This document shows positions 1-5,638 of a stretch of DNA of 8,370 bases, one piece after another. This DNA is from Clostridia bacterium (GTDB lineage Bacteria > Bacillota > Clostridia > Christensenellales > Aristaeellaceae), in the NCBI GenBank assembly GCA_017471125.1, contig JAFUWR010000023.1:1-8370 (forward strand), written 5' to 3'. The notes under the pieces were generated by a model. It was not told the origin of the DNA. It made no database searches and saw only the letters and a list, made by a program, of their open reading frames with translations. Numbering within the stretch: position 1 is the first letter of the stretch; each line of letters starts with the position of its first letter. Position numbers and translations under genes: made by a program.

Positions 1-604
1 GCGATCTCGTCGCCCGAGCGCGCGTCTCCCCGCCTGGACCCGTCGGTCCAGCGCCCGGCCAGCCGCCGCCCGCCCCAGTATCGCGCGGTGTTCTCCGTCA
101 AGATCATCAGCGCGTCCGTCACGTAGGCCCGGTACCGCCGTTCATCCGCCTCGGCCCGCAAGACCTCCGCGCAGCAGTCGATCACGTGCCCCTTCCCGCA
201 AACGTCCAGCAGCTCAAGCCCTACCGACCGGCACCCCCGCAGGTACGCTCCCGGTCCAGCCGCGCCAATGAGATAAAAAAATCGAATACCGCCGGTTCCG
301 CGGCGATCTCCCCCGCCGCCGCAAGCAGCTCGGCCATGCTGTGGGCCTCCGCCTCCTCCGGCTCGAGGAAGCACATCAGCCCCAGCAGCCGCGCCGTCTC
401 CTCTGGGCAGTCCGCCAGCGCCGCGTCCAGCACGCGCCCCAGGCCCTCCAGCGCCTTCTCGCGCCGCGCCTCCCCGGTCAGGCCGCGCAGCCCCTGCATC
501 ATCTCCGCCGCCCCGGTGCGCTCCAGCCATTCCGCCGCCGCGCCGCGGATGCGCAGGGTCTGGGCCAGGAACTCCCGCGGCGAGCAATTCCCCAAATGCT
601 TCAT
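1..604 (-). CDS. Tail assembly chaperone, -1 frameshifted long form (G-T type), partial
   Basis: This is the long form of the tail assembly chaperone, made when ribosomes slip back one base at the T7 run at 275-281. The first 110 residues are shared with the short protein. After the two Phe codons, reading resumes at 275 (TAT) and stays open for 91 codons to the window edge. The extension contains YRAYVTDALMILTENTARYW followed by a GGRRLAGRWTD segment, which looks like the conserved C-terminal part of Firmicutes siphophage chaperone extensions. In lambda the equivalent gpG and gpGT bind the tape measure and recruit tail tube subunits during tail assembly. The extension has no convincing start of its own and follows the slippery site directly, so a fusion is the simplest reading. 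The stop lies outside the window. The tape measure gene would be expected next. Frameshift efficiency cannot be judged from sequence. Confidence 0.82.
221..604 (-). CDS. Tail assembly chaperone, unshifted short form (gpG-like)
   Basis: A 127-residue, mostly alpha-helical acidic protein lying directly after the major tail protein, where siphophages encode the gpG-type chaperone. The start ATG (604-602) overlaps the TGA of the tail tube gene (603-601) as ATGA, so translational coupling is likely. An upstream extension of the frame is only the shadow of the tail tube gene. Near its end the protein reads VFDFFISLARL, and the two Phe codons form a T_TTT_TTT slippery heptamer. Unshifted ribosomes add only 17 more residues (to CGGAGR) before TAG at 223-221. 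Both the helical character and the short tail past the slip site fit the gpG-like partner, which is normally made in excess of the fused form. Confidence 0.85.
   Translation of the reverse strand: MKHLGNCSPREFLAQTLRIRGAAAEWLERTGAAEMMQGLRGLTGEARREKALEGLGRVLDAALADCPEETARLLGLMCFLEPEEAEAHSMAELLAAAGEIAAEPAVFDFFISLARLDRERTCGGAGR
226..256 (-). other. Possible frameshift-stimulating stem-loop
   Basis: On the coding strand GACCGG (256-251) can pair perfectly with CCGGTC (231-226). An inner ACC/GGT pairing gives an interrupted stem. It lies 18 nt beyond the slippery heptamer, farther than the usual 5-9 nt, so a role in stimulating frameshifting is possible but weakly supported. In such GC-rich DNA short stems also arise by chance. 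Confidence 0.3.
275..281 (-). promoter_or_regulatory. Programmed -1 frameshift slippery heptamer T_TTT_TTT
   Basis: Seven A residues on the plus strand give seven T on the coding strand, phased as GAT TTT TTT ATC. This is an exact X_XXY_YYZ heptamer in which both Phe tRNAs re-pair perfectly after a -1 slip. The zero frame closes 17 codons later, while the -1 frame is open to the window edge and encodes the conserved-looking chaperone extension. An imperfect hairpin begins 18 nt downstream. Confidence 0.85.
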
Positions 605-1182
605 GCCGCCACCCCCGGCCGCACGTAGATCTCGAAGGGGACCTCGTCGGGATGGTCCAGGTCGTAGTGCCCGTGGAACTGGTAGTCGAACTCGCCCTTG
701 CCGTCCTTGTTGGTCTTCCACTTGAACCCCGTCGCGTTGAGCGCGTTGCGCAGGTGGACGGCGATGAACCCCGTGCCGTTCCCGCCGGCGTTGGAGTAAT
801 CCCCGATGACCCACACGTCCGCGAAGTCCGCCACCGTCAGCGCGTGGGACGGCACGATGTGCGTCTCGTCCCCGGCGGCGACGGCCCCCGCCGCGTTCAG
901 CCGCTTCGCCAGCGCGGCGGTCATGGTGCGGAAGGAGCCGGAGACCACCGGGTCGAACCGCGCCACGCGCTTGAGCTGCATGGTGTTGGCGGGCACGTTG
1001 TCGATGTCCGCCCCGAAGTCCTCGTAGGTCGGCTTCGGGTCAAAGGAGATGCCGCTGTTGGTGGCCCCCAGGATGCGCCCGATCTCGCCGGTGGACGGCG
1101 TGAAGTCGTCCACGATGATCCCCGCGTTCATCTGCACCGACTCGGCCAGATCCGCCGGGAACTGGGTATACAAACCGTTCAT
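601..1182 (-). CDS. Major tail tube protein
   Basis: A 193-residue protein (start MNGLYTQFP, end YVRPGVAA) that probably polymerises into the inner tube of the siphophage tail. The call rests on size, an N-terminus rich in beta-prone stretches (NAGIIVDDF, TGEIGRILGAT), a C-terminal half typical of Firmicutes major tail proteins (GKGEFDYQFHGHYDLDHPDEVPFEIYV), and its position between the tail terminator and the chaperone. ATG at 1182-1180 has a good Shine-Dalgarno (GAGGTGA) with about 5 nt spacing. Its TGA overlaps the chaperone ATG. No Ig-like decoration domain is evident at the C-terminus. The family is recognised by pattern, not by a database search. Confidence 0.8.
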   Translation of the reverse strand: MNGLYTQFPADLAESVQMNAGIIVDDFTPSTGEIGRILGATNSGISFDPKPTYEDFGADIDNVPANTMQLKRVARFDPVVSGSFRTMTAALAKRLNAAGAVAAGDETHIVPSHALTVADFADVWVIGDYSNAGGNGTGFIAVHLRNALNATGFKWKTNKDGKGEFDYQFHGHYDLDHPDEVPFEIYVRPGVAA

Positions 1183-1191
1183 TGTCTCACC

Positions 1192-1575
1192 TCAATCCGT
1201 ATTTGCCGCGATCCGCATGCTCAGGTACGCGCACTTGAGATCGCCGTCGCCCTGCACGGGCATGAACTGTATGAATCCTTCGGCCTTATAGAGCCACACC
1301 GCGCCGCCGCCCTGTGCCTCCAGGCGGCAGCCGGGGCCGATGGCCGCGCCGATGGCGTCCAGCGTCCCGGCGATGTCCCCGTAGCCCCGGGCGCGATACC
1401 ACACCCGCGCGTAGCACCCCGCCGTCTCCAGCGGCTCCGGCACCACCATCTGGTAGGTGATGTAGGGCAGCGCCGCCCCGTCCGGGGCGCAGCCCTCGGC
1501 GTAGGCGTCCAGGAACCCGTTGAAGAACCCGTGGAGCGCCCGCAGCACCCGCGTCGCCCGCGCCTGCTCGCTCAT
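1192..1575 (-). CDS. Probable tail terminator (tail completion) protein
   Basis: A 127-residue protein lying between head closure and the tail tube gene, where siphophages usually encode the tail terminator that caps the tube and joins it to the head. The LPYITYQMVVPEP segment near residue 37 resembles the short 'PYITY' motif common in Firmicutes tail-terminator or minor-capsid proteins. The remainder (a YARVWYRARGYGD strand region, then KAEGFIQFMP) suits a small alpha/beta fold. ATG (1575-1573) overlaps the preceding TGA (1574-1572) as ATGA, which selects this start; the longer open frame upstream is a shadow of the head closure gene. The stop is just 9 nt before the tail tube start. The assignment leans on synteny; a generic minor capsid protein is the alternative. 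Confidence 0.55.
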   Translation of the reverse strand: MSEQARATRVLRALHGFFNGFLDAYAEGCAPDGAALPYITYQMVVPEPLETAGCYARVWYRARGYGDIAGTLDAIGAAIGPGCRLEAQGGGAVWLYKAEGFIQFMPVQGDGDLKCAYLSMRIAANTD

Positions 1576-1928
1576 TCCGGCAGCACCCACCTCTCCGCGG
1601 TGACGTGCCGCAGCCCCAGCCCCGCCGAGGTCGGCGTCGCGTCGTCTATTCCCTCGGAGGTCACCCGGAACACCGCCCCGTCCGTCAGCCGCCGGAACAC
1701 GTCGTGGAACCCCAGCGCCACCTGCCGCCCGGTCAGCACGCTGTACACGTCGTTGGCGCAGTCCCCGTCGGCCCGACGCCCGGGTACTGAGCGCTCCAGC
1801 GCCAGCGCCGCCTCGAAGTAGTCCCCGATGATCCACCTCGACCGCGTGCCGCCCATGCCGTCGGACAGGTCCCCGTCCCGCTCAACGAGCCGCACGCACG
1901 CCGCCATGGCCTCCCGTACCAAACTCAA
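1572..1928 (-). CDS. Head closure (head-tail joining) protein
   Basis: A 118-residue protein. The middle-to-C-terminal pattern (TGRQVALGFHDVFRRLTDGAVFRVTSEG, shown here only as segments LGFHDVFRR and DGAVFRVTSEG) and the closing LRHVTAERWVLPE match the beta-rich head-tail joining proteins of Clostridia siphophages. These form the stopper ring beneath the connector after DNA packaging. The likely start is TTG at 1928-1926: GGGGAGG (1943-1937) sits 8 nt upstream of it. The first internal ATG (1907-1905) has a purine-rich GGGAGG only 2 nt away, which is too close. Its TGA overlaps the next ATG. The start is less certain than the product. Confidence 0.72.
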   Translation of the reverse strand: MSLVREAMAACVRLVERDGDLSDGMGGTRSRWIIGDYFEAALALERSVPGRRADGDCANDVYSVLTGRQVALGFHDVFRRLTDGAVFRVTSEGIDDATPTSAGLGLRHVTAERWVLPE

Positions 1929-1943
1929 AGCCCTCGCCTCCCC
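1929..1943 (-). promoter_or_regulatory. Shine-Dalgarno supporting a TTG start
   Basis: The gap between the connector stop (TGA 1946-1944) and the TTG codon at 1928 contains GGGGAGG (1943-1937) with 8 nt spacing. It is the deciding evidence for a non-ATG start of the head closure gene. Confidence 0.6.
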
Positions 1944-2363
1944 TCACGCCAGCCGCCGGTACACGTCCAGCCGCCGCTTGAACACCCGCTGCCACGCCGC
2001 CCCGTCGGGCGCGTCCCCGCCGACCCGGGAATAGCTGTACCCGCCGAAGCTCTCGGACCGATAGGGCCCCGCCGCCGCCGCGCCGTATTTGGCGTCCCAG
2101 GCGGCGATCTCGTCGGCCAGCGCCACGAAGCCCGCGGGCGCGCGCATGGGCCATATCTCGCCCTCGAACGCCTCGTCCCTGAGCCCCTCGGCGGGATAGA
2201 CGTACACCCCGTCGTTCAGGGCGCTGCCCAGTATCCGGAAGCACTGACCTTCCGTCAAAAAGTCCAGCTCAAGCGCCCCGTCCGACACGACGAACCGCCC
2301 CTCCCGGACGTCGCCGGGCCGCGTGAACCAATTGTGGATGTGCCCGCAGATCGCGTCGAGCAT
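1944..2363 (-). CDS. Head-tail connector (adaptor) protein
   Basis: A 139-residue protein directly after the major capsid gene, the usual place of the gp6/gp15-like adaptor that docks on the portal. Segments such as HIHNWFTR near residue 8, then EGRFVVSDGALELDFLTEGQ, a YVYPAEGL turn and WPMRAPAGFVALADEIAAWD match a connector type common in gut Clostridia prophages, which ends in a helix like WQRVFKRRLDVYRRLA. ATG at 2363-2361 follows AAAGGGG with about 7-8 nt spacing. The stop is separated from the following TTG start by 15 nt. I recognise the family by pattern and position; no enzymatic activity is expected. Confidence 0.7.
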   Translation of the reverse strand: MLDAICGHIHNWFTRPGDVREGRFVVSDGALELDFLTEGQCFRILGSALNDGVYVYPAEGLRDEAFEGEIWPMRAPAGFVALADEIAAWDAKYGAAAAGPYRSESFGGYSYSRVGGDAPDGAAWQRVFKRRLDVYRRLA

Positions 2364-2381
2364 CCCATCACCCCTTTCATC

Positions 2382-2407
2382 CGGGGCCGCGGTCGCGCGC
2401 GGCCCCG
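2382..2407 (-). other. Perfect 10-bp-stem hairpin after the major capsid gene
   Basis: CGGGGCCGCG (2407-2398 on the coding strand) is followed by a 6-nt loop and its exact complement CGCGGCCCCG (2391-2382). It lies 8 nt after the capsid stop and ends about 18 nt before the connector start. No U-tract follows, so it is not a standard intrinsic terminator. It may instead stabilise the 3' end of capsid mRNA or reduce readthrough. Confidence 0.6.
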
Positions 2408-2415
2408 CGCGTCGC

Positions 2416-3348
2416 TCAGATGAGGCCGCCGTCGTTGTCGCTGCCGCCGCCGGACGCGCCCGCGATCTCGCCGGTCACCACGCCGTCGATGTACTCCACC
2501 AGGAACTGCACGCCGCTCATCACCAGCGTCTCGATCTGGGCGCGGTCGTCGGTCTGGGCGGTGTGCATGCCCACGAAGCCGGTCTCGTCCACGGTCAGGT
2601 CGAAGGCGCGGGCCACGTCGCCGTCCAAGGTCAGGTAGTACAGGATCAGGTTGTCCTTGGCCGTGGCGTACACGGTACCCTGGGGCACGTAGCTGGACAT
2701 GACCACGGTGCCCAGGCCCAGGAAGTCGGTGATGTAATTGAGGCCGAACGCCGTCTGCACGGTGACGCTGGCGGTGGCCATGTACTCCGCCACGGTCAAC
2801 GGGTTGATGAAGAACACCGGGTCCACCGCGTCGTCCTCGAACAGCACCTGGAGGCTGCCCCACAGCTTGGCCAGCACCGCCTGCAAGGTCTCGCCCTGCA
2901 CCGGCTCGCTGCCGATGGCGGTCAGGAAGTTGAAGAAGTCGGCGCGGATGCCCTTCTGGATGTCGTTGAGCATCCGGGCGTCGGTCTCGCGCATGGCCTC
3001 GTCGTAGCCGGACTTCTTGATGGCCTCGGCGGTGACGGCCTTGCGCCACTTCTTCAGCCCGATCTCGCCCACCGGCTCCTTGCGGCGGACGTACTGGCTC
3101 AGCGGGATCACGTCGCCCTCGTCCACCATGCCGTCCTCGAGATAACCCACCGTCTTGTAGGCGTACATGGTGGTGCCCTCCATCATCGGGATCTTCCGGG
3201 TCACGCCCAGCGCCTCCATCAGCTTCTTGAGGCTCGTCCCCGCGAACTGCTCCACGAAGTCCACCTCGCGCACCTTCTTCATGTTGGCCGCCGTGATCAC
3301 GCCGTCCTCCGCCGCGAACAACTGCAAATTGAGCTCAAAATTACTCAT
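2416..3348 (-). CDS. Major capsid protein
   Basis: A 310-residue coat protein that would build the icosahedral shell. The N-terminus MSNFELNLQLFAAEDG is the hallmark 'LNLQLFA' start seen in many Firmicutes major capsid proteins. Later segments (FVEQFAGTSLKKLMEALGV, TTMYAYKTVGYLEDGMVDEGD, TVAEYMATASVTVQTAFGLNY, MSSYVPQGTVYATAKDNLILYY) fit an HK97-fold coat with a long extended arm and a C-terminal domain. The end is Gly/Ser/Asp-rich (GASGGGSDNDGGLI). ATG at 3348 has GGAG with 8 nt spacing; the open frame extends 13 codons upstream without an SD and overlaps the scaffold end, so that start is rejected. The separate scaffold gene immediately upstream agrees with a coat lacking its own delta domain. 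Confidence 0.9.
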   Translation of the reverse strand: MSNFELNLQLFAAEDGVITAANMKKVREVDFVEQFAGTSLKKLMEALGVTRKIPMMEGTTMYAYKTVGYLEDGMVDEGDVIPLSQYVRRKEPVGEIGLKKWRKAVTAEAIKKSGYDEAMRETDARMLNDIQKGIRADFFNFLTAIGSEPVQGETLQAVLAKLWGSLQVLFEDDAVDPVFFINPLTVAEYMATASVTVQTAFGLNYITDFLGLGTVVMSSYVPQGTVYATAKDNLILYYLTLDGDVARAFDLTVDETGFVGMHTAQTDDRAQIETLVMSGVQFLVEYIDGVVTGEIAGASGGGSDNDGGLI

Positions 3349-3367
3349 TTCTCGATCTCCTTTCACC

Positions 3368-3820
3368 CTAAAACCCAAACAACTCATGATTCTCCGCGAT
3401 GGCCCTCTGCCGCTCGACGGCGTCCCGCATCGCCAGGATCTCCGCCTTGGTCCTGACCGGCCTGCCGCCCACGGGCGGGCGCTCCACCGCCGCGCCGCGC
3501 GTCTCCTGGGTGACGATGAAGTCCCCCCAATCCCTGCGGATGGCCTCGGCCAGTGCCGCGGCGTCCTCGAGCTGCCCGTCCTCCGTCAGCCGAAGGTCGT
3601 CCAGCGGCGTCGCCCGCAGGATGGCCGCGTAGCGCCGGGGGTCCACGCGCTCCCCCTCCAGCAGCTTCACATAGGCCGCCCGCAGCTTGCGCGCCAGCTC
3701 CCGGCCCTCGACCTCGGCCTTGTAGGCGTCGAACTCGCGCTTCAGCGCCTCGTACTTCGCCTGCCAGTCCCCGTCCGCGACGACCGCGTCCGCCCTGACC
3801 TCCATCTGCTCCTGTTCCAT
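3368..3820 (-). CDS. Capsid scaffolding protein
   Basis: A 150-residue, highly charged, mostly helical protein immediately upstream of the major capsid gene. Residues about 18-50 (WQAKYEALKREFDAYKAEVE and following) form a likely coiled coil typical of phage minor structural GP20-type scaffolds. The middle is Pro/Arg-rich (VERPPVGGRPVRTKAE), and the C-terminal helix (MRDAVERQRAIAENHELFGF) may contact coat subunits, as in other scaffolds. It would direct procapsid assembly and then leave. No protease gene or Ser-His catalytic pattern is evident nearby, so exit without maturation cleavage is possible. ATG at 3820 has AAAGGAG about 7-9 nt upstream. The longer open frame upstream is a shadow of the gp10-like gene. 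The stop is TAG at 3370-3368. Confidence 0.85.
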   Translation of the reverse strand: MEQEQMEVRADAVVADGDWQAKYEALKREFDAYKAEVEGRELARKLRAAYVKLLEGERVDPRRYAAILRATPLDDLRLTEDGQLEDAAALAEAIRRDWGDFIVTQETRGAAVERPPVGGRPVRTKAEILAMRDAVERQRAIAENHELFGF

Positions 3821-3837
3821 GCTTCTCTCCTTTCTAT

Positions 3838-3856
3838 AAAAACGGCCTCGCGCCGT
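3838..3856 (-). terminator. Terminator-like hairpin between the gp10-like and scaffold genes
   Basis: On the coding strand ACGGC (3856-3852), loop GCGAG and GCCGT (3846-3842) form a short GC-rich stem followed at once by TTTTT (3842-3838) and then ATAG and the scaffold SD. Two G-T wobbles could lengthen it. The form is that of a weak Rho-independent terminator inside the operon, which could lower transcript levels of downstream genes or act as an mRNA end. The stem is only 5 bp, so it is tentative. Confidence 0.42.
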
Positions 3857-3858
3857 CC

Positions 3859-4308
3859 TTATCCGTCGTCCCGGAAGCACCGCTCCACGATCTCCCGGTA
3901 CTCGTCCCGATGCGCCTCCAGCGCGGGCCGCAAGAACGGCGTCGCCGCCTGCGGCGTGCCCACCCCGAACGCGCCGTCCGCGCCCCGGTAGATCCACCAT
4001 GCGGCGTCCCCCTTGCTGCCCCGCCTGACGCGGTTCTCCATCCACTCGGGCGGCGGCGCGTAGTGCCTGCCGGTGCCCAGCTCCGCGTAGGCGGCGATGT
4101 CCATGTCCGACCCCACCGCCACGGTGTCCCCGTCCACCTCATACCGCACGCTCTCCCGCAGCGCGTCGCCCCACTTTTGAAACGTGGCCTCCGCGCCCTT
4201 CGCGTGCCCGGCCCACGCCGCGCCCACCGCCCGGAGCGCCCGCGCCCCGACCCCGGCCAGCGCCTCCCGTGCCAGATCGAACCCCCCTACAATGATGACC
4301 TCCGCCAT
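3859..4308 (-). CDS. HK97 gp10-like neck/minor capsid protein
   Basis: A 149-residue protein of the HK97-gp10-like type. Visible family features are AYAELGTGRHYAPPPEWME (residues 73-91), a WWIYR strand (104-108), TPQAATPFLRPAL (118-130) and a final amphipathic helix (HRDEYREIVERCF). Members act at the head-tail interface or as minor capsid components. ATG at 4308 lies 3 nt after the portal TGA and uses AAGGGG upstream of it. The stop is TAA at 3861-3859. In most Clostridia siphophages this family sits between head closure and tail terminator. Here it sits between portal and scaffold, the place of SPP1 gp7 (a minor capsid/ejection protein), so its job may be closer to that of a portal-associated protein. 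Confidence 0.8.
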   Translation of the reverse strand: MAEVIIVGGFDLAREALAGVGARALRAVGAAWAGHAKGAEATFQKWGDALRESVRYEVDGDTVAVGSDMDIAAYAELGTGRHYAPPPEWMENRVRRGSKGDAAWWIYRGADGAFGVGTPQAATPFLRPALEAHRDEYREIVERCFRDDG

Positions 4309-4311
4309 GCC

Positions 4312-5634
4312 TCACCCCTTCCGGGCGGCCAGCCGCTCCAGGATACCGGCCCGCATGTCCACGGTCACGTTGGGCAGCAGCTCCAGCACCGTCTCCCGGT
4401 CCAGCACGTTCGCCTCCAGCATCACGGCCTCGATGGTCTCCCGCAGGTTGCTCACCCGATTGCGCTTGAACAGCGGCGTGTCCTCGATGCCCATCAGCGC
4501 CAGCACCCGCTGCACCGCCTCGATCACCTGGATCTCGAACTGGTCGGCCTCCTCGTCCAGCGGCTGGTAGGCCGCGTCGATGTGGTCGTTGGTGGACCCC
4601 GCGGAGATGGCATGCACGTCCAGCCCGCCGAAGTCCTCGTAGATGCTCGCCCGTATGCCGTCGAGGTACGCCTGCCGCCCCTCATAGGGCACGTCCTGCA
4701 CGTAGGGCGACAGCGACGACCGCGCCGTCCCGTCAAAGGCCTGCCCGTCCACCTTCGCCACGTGATGCAGCCGCAGGTTGTCCAGGAACTCCCGCAAATC
4801 GGCCTCGGTCATGCCGCCGCAGTTCTCGATCAGCCAGTAGATCTGGGCGCAGTCGGTCAAATCGTTGGCAAACCCGGACTGGATCAAATCGAAGCTGTCG
4901 ATCTTCTCCTTCATGCCGATGAGCGTGGACTGCCTGCGCCGACTCCCCCACATGGGCACGATGGGCAGCGCGCCGTAGCCGTCCGCGCCGACCACCTCCT
5001 CGCCCCCGGCCCGGGAGCGGTTCACCCGCCGCAGGTAGGGCTGCTCCGCCTCGGCCAGCGCCAGCGCGCCGTCCTCCCCGGAGCGATACACCGCGTACCC
5101 GTCCTCGGTGTACAGCACCGCGGTCATGGGCTTGTCCGGCGACAGCCGCCAGAACCGTATCCCCGCCCGCAGCGCGCCGGTCTCCTCGTCCCACAGCGGC
5201 GCGAACTCCGTCACCGGGAACACGTACAGCCGGTCGGCGTTCCAGAACCCGAAGGCCACCCCGTGGATCAGCGCCCGATAGGCCCAGTCGAACAGGTCGA
5301 TGTCGAACTTCGACCCCAGCCGCGCCTTGGTGTCCCCGCCCCGGTTCGCGAAGCTCACCCCGTTCCCCAGCAGGTACGCGCACCGCTGGGTGTTCAGCCG
5401 GTTGAAGAAATTCGACGCCAGCCGGTTGTTGGCCGCGGTGATGTCCGCCATGGGATTGCGGGCCCGCTCCTGGATCAGCCGCACGTAGTTGTTGATGGTC
5501 ACGTTCCGCTGCCGGTCGTACAGGTCCGCCTCCACCGCCGTGCGATAGACCTCGCTCGCCCTGTGGTGCCGCACCGCCCGGCCGATGGATCCCGCCCGAT
5601 CCTCCGCCCGCAGAAAATCCTGATACGTCAACAT
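4312..5634 (-). CDS. Portal protein (SPP1 gp6-like family)
   Basis: A 440-residue portal, forming the dodecameric ring at the capsid vertex through which DNA is pumped. The early segment NPMADITAANNRLASNFFNR (60-79) followed by QRCAYLLGNGVSF (83-95) is characteristic of the SPP1 gp6/A118-type portal family, as are FDWAYRALIHGVAFGFWN and the QSTLIGMKEKIDSFDLIQSGFAND region, which probably leads into the clip/stem. Length agrees with the family. ATG at 5634 has GGAGGGGG upstream, overlapping the end of the terminase gene region, 4 nt after its TGA. Translation further upstream in this frame is only the terminase shadow. The order TerL-portal agrees with coupled packaging-motor assembly. Confidence 0.92.
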   Translation of the reverse strand: MLTYQDFLRAEDRAGSIGRAVRHHRASEVYRTAVEADLYDRQRNVTINNYVRLIQERARNPMADITAANNRLASNFFNRLNTQRCAYLLGNGVSFANRGGDTKARLGSKFDIDLFDWAYRALIHGVAFGFWNADRLYVFPVTEFAPLWDEETGALRAGIRFWRLSPDKPMTAVLYTEDGYAVYRSGEDGALALAEAEQPYLRRVNRSRAGGEEVVGADGYGALPIVPMWGSRRRQSTLIGMKEKIDSFDLIQSGFANDLTDCAQIYWLIENCGGMTEADLREFLDNLRLHHVAKVDGQAFDGTARSSLSPYVQDVPYEGRQAYLDGIRASIYEDFGGLDVHAISAGSTNDHIDAAYQPLDEEADQFEIQVIEAVQRVLALMGIEDTPLFKRNRVSNLRETIEAVMLEANVLDRETVLELLPNVTVDMRAGILERLAARKG

Positions 5635-5638
5635 GTTC

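Noticed and set aside
1..270. A separate gene for the chaperone extension frame
   Set aside because: No ATG/GTG with an SD precedes its conserved part. The frame joins directly to an exact slippery heptamer, so a frameshift fusion explains it better.
3349..3387. 13-residue N-terminal extension of the capsid protein
   Set aside because: It overlaps the scaffold gene end and has no SD, while MSNFELNLQLFA is a typical capsid N-terminus with a good SD.
2323..3456. Long plus-strand open frame opposite the major capsid gene
   Set aside because: Low-complexity His/Leu/Val/Gly-rich translation, antisense to a well-supported capsid gene; a GC-rich shadow.
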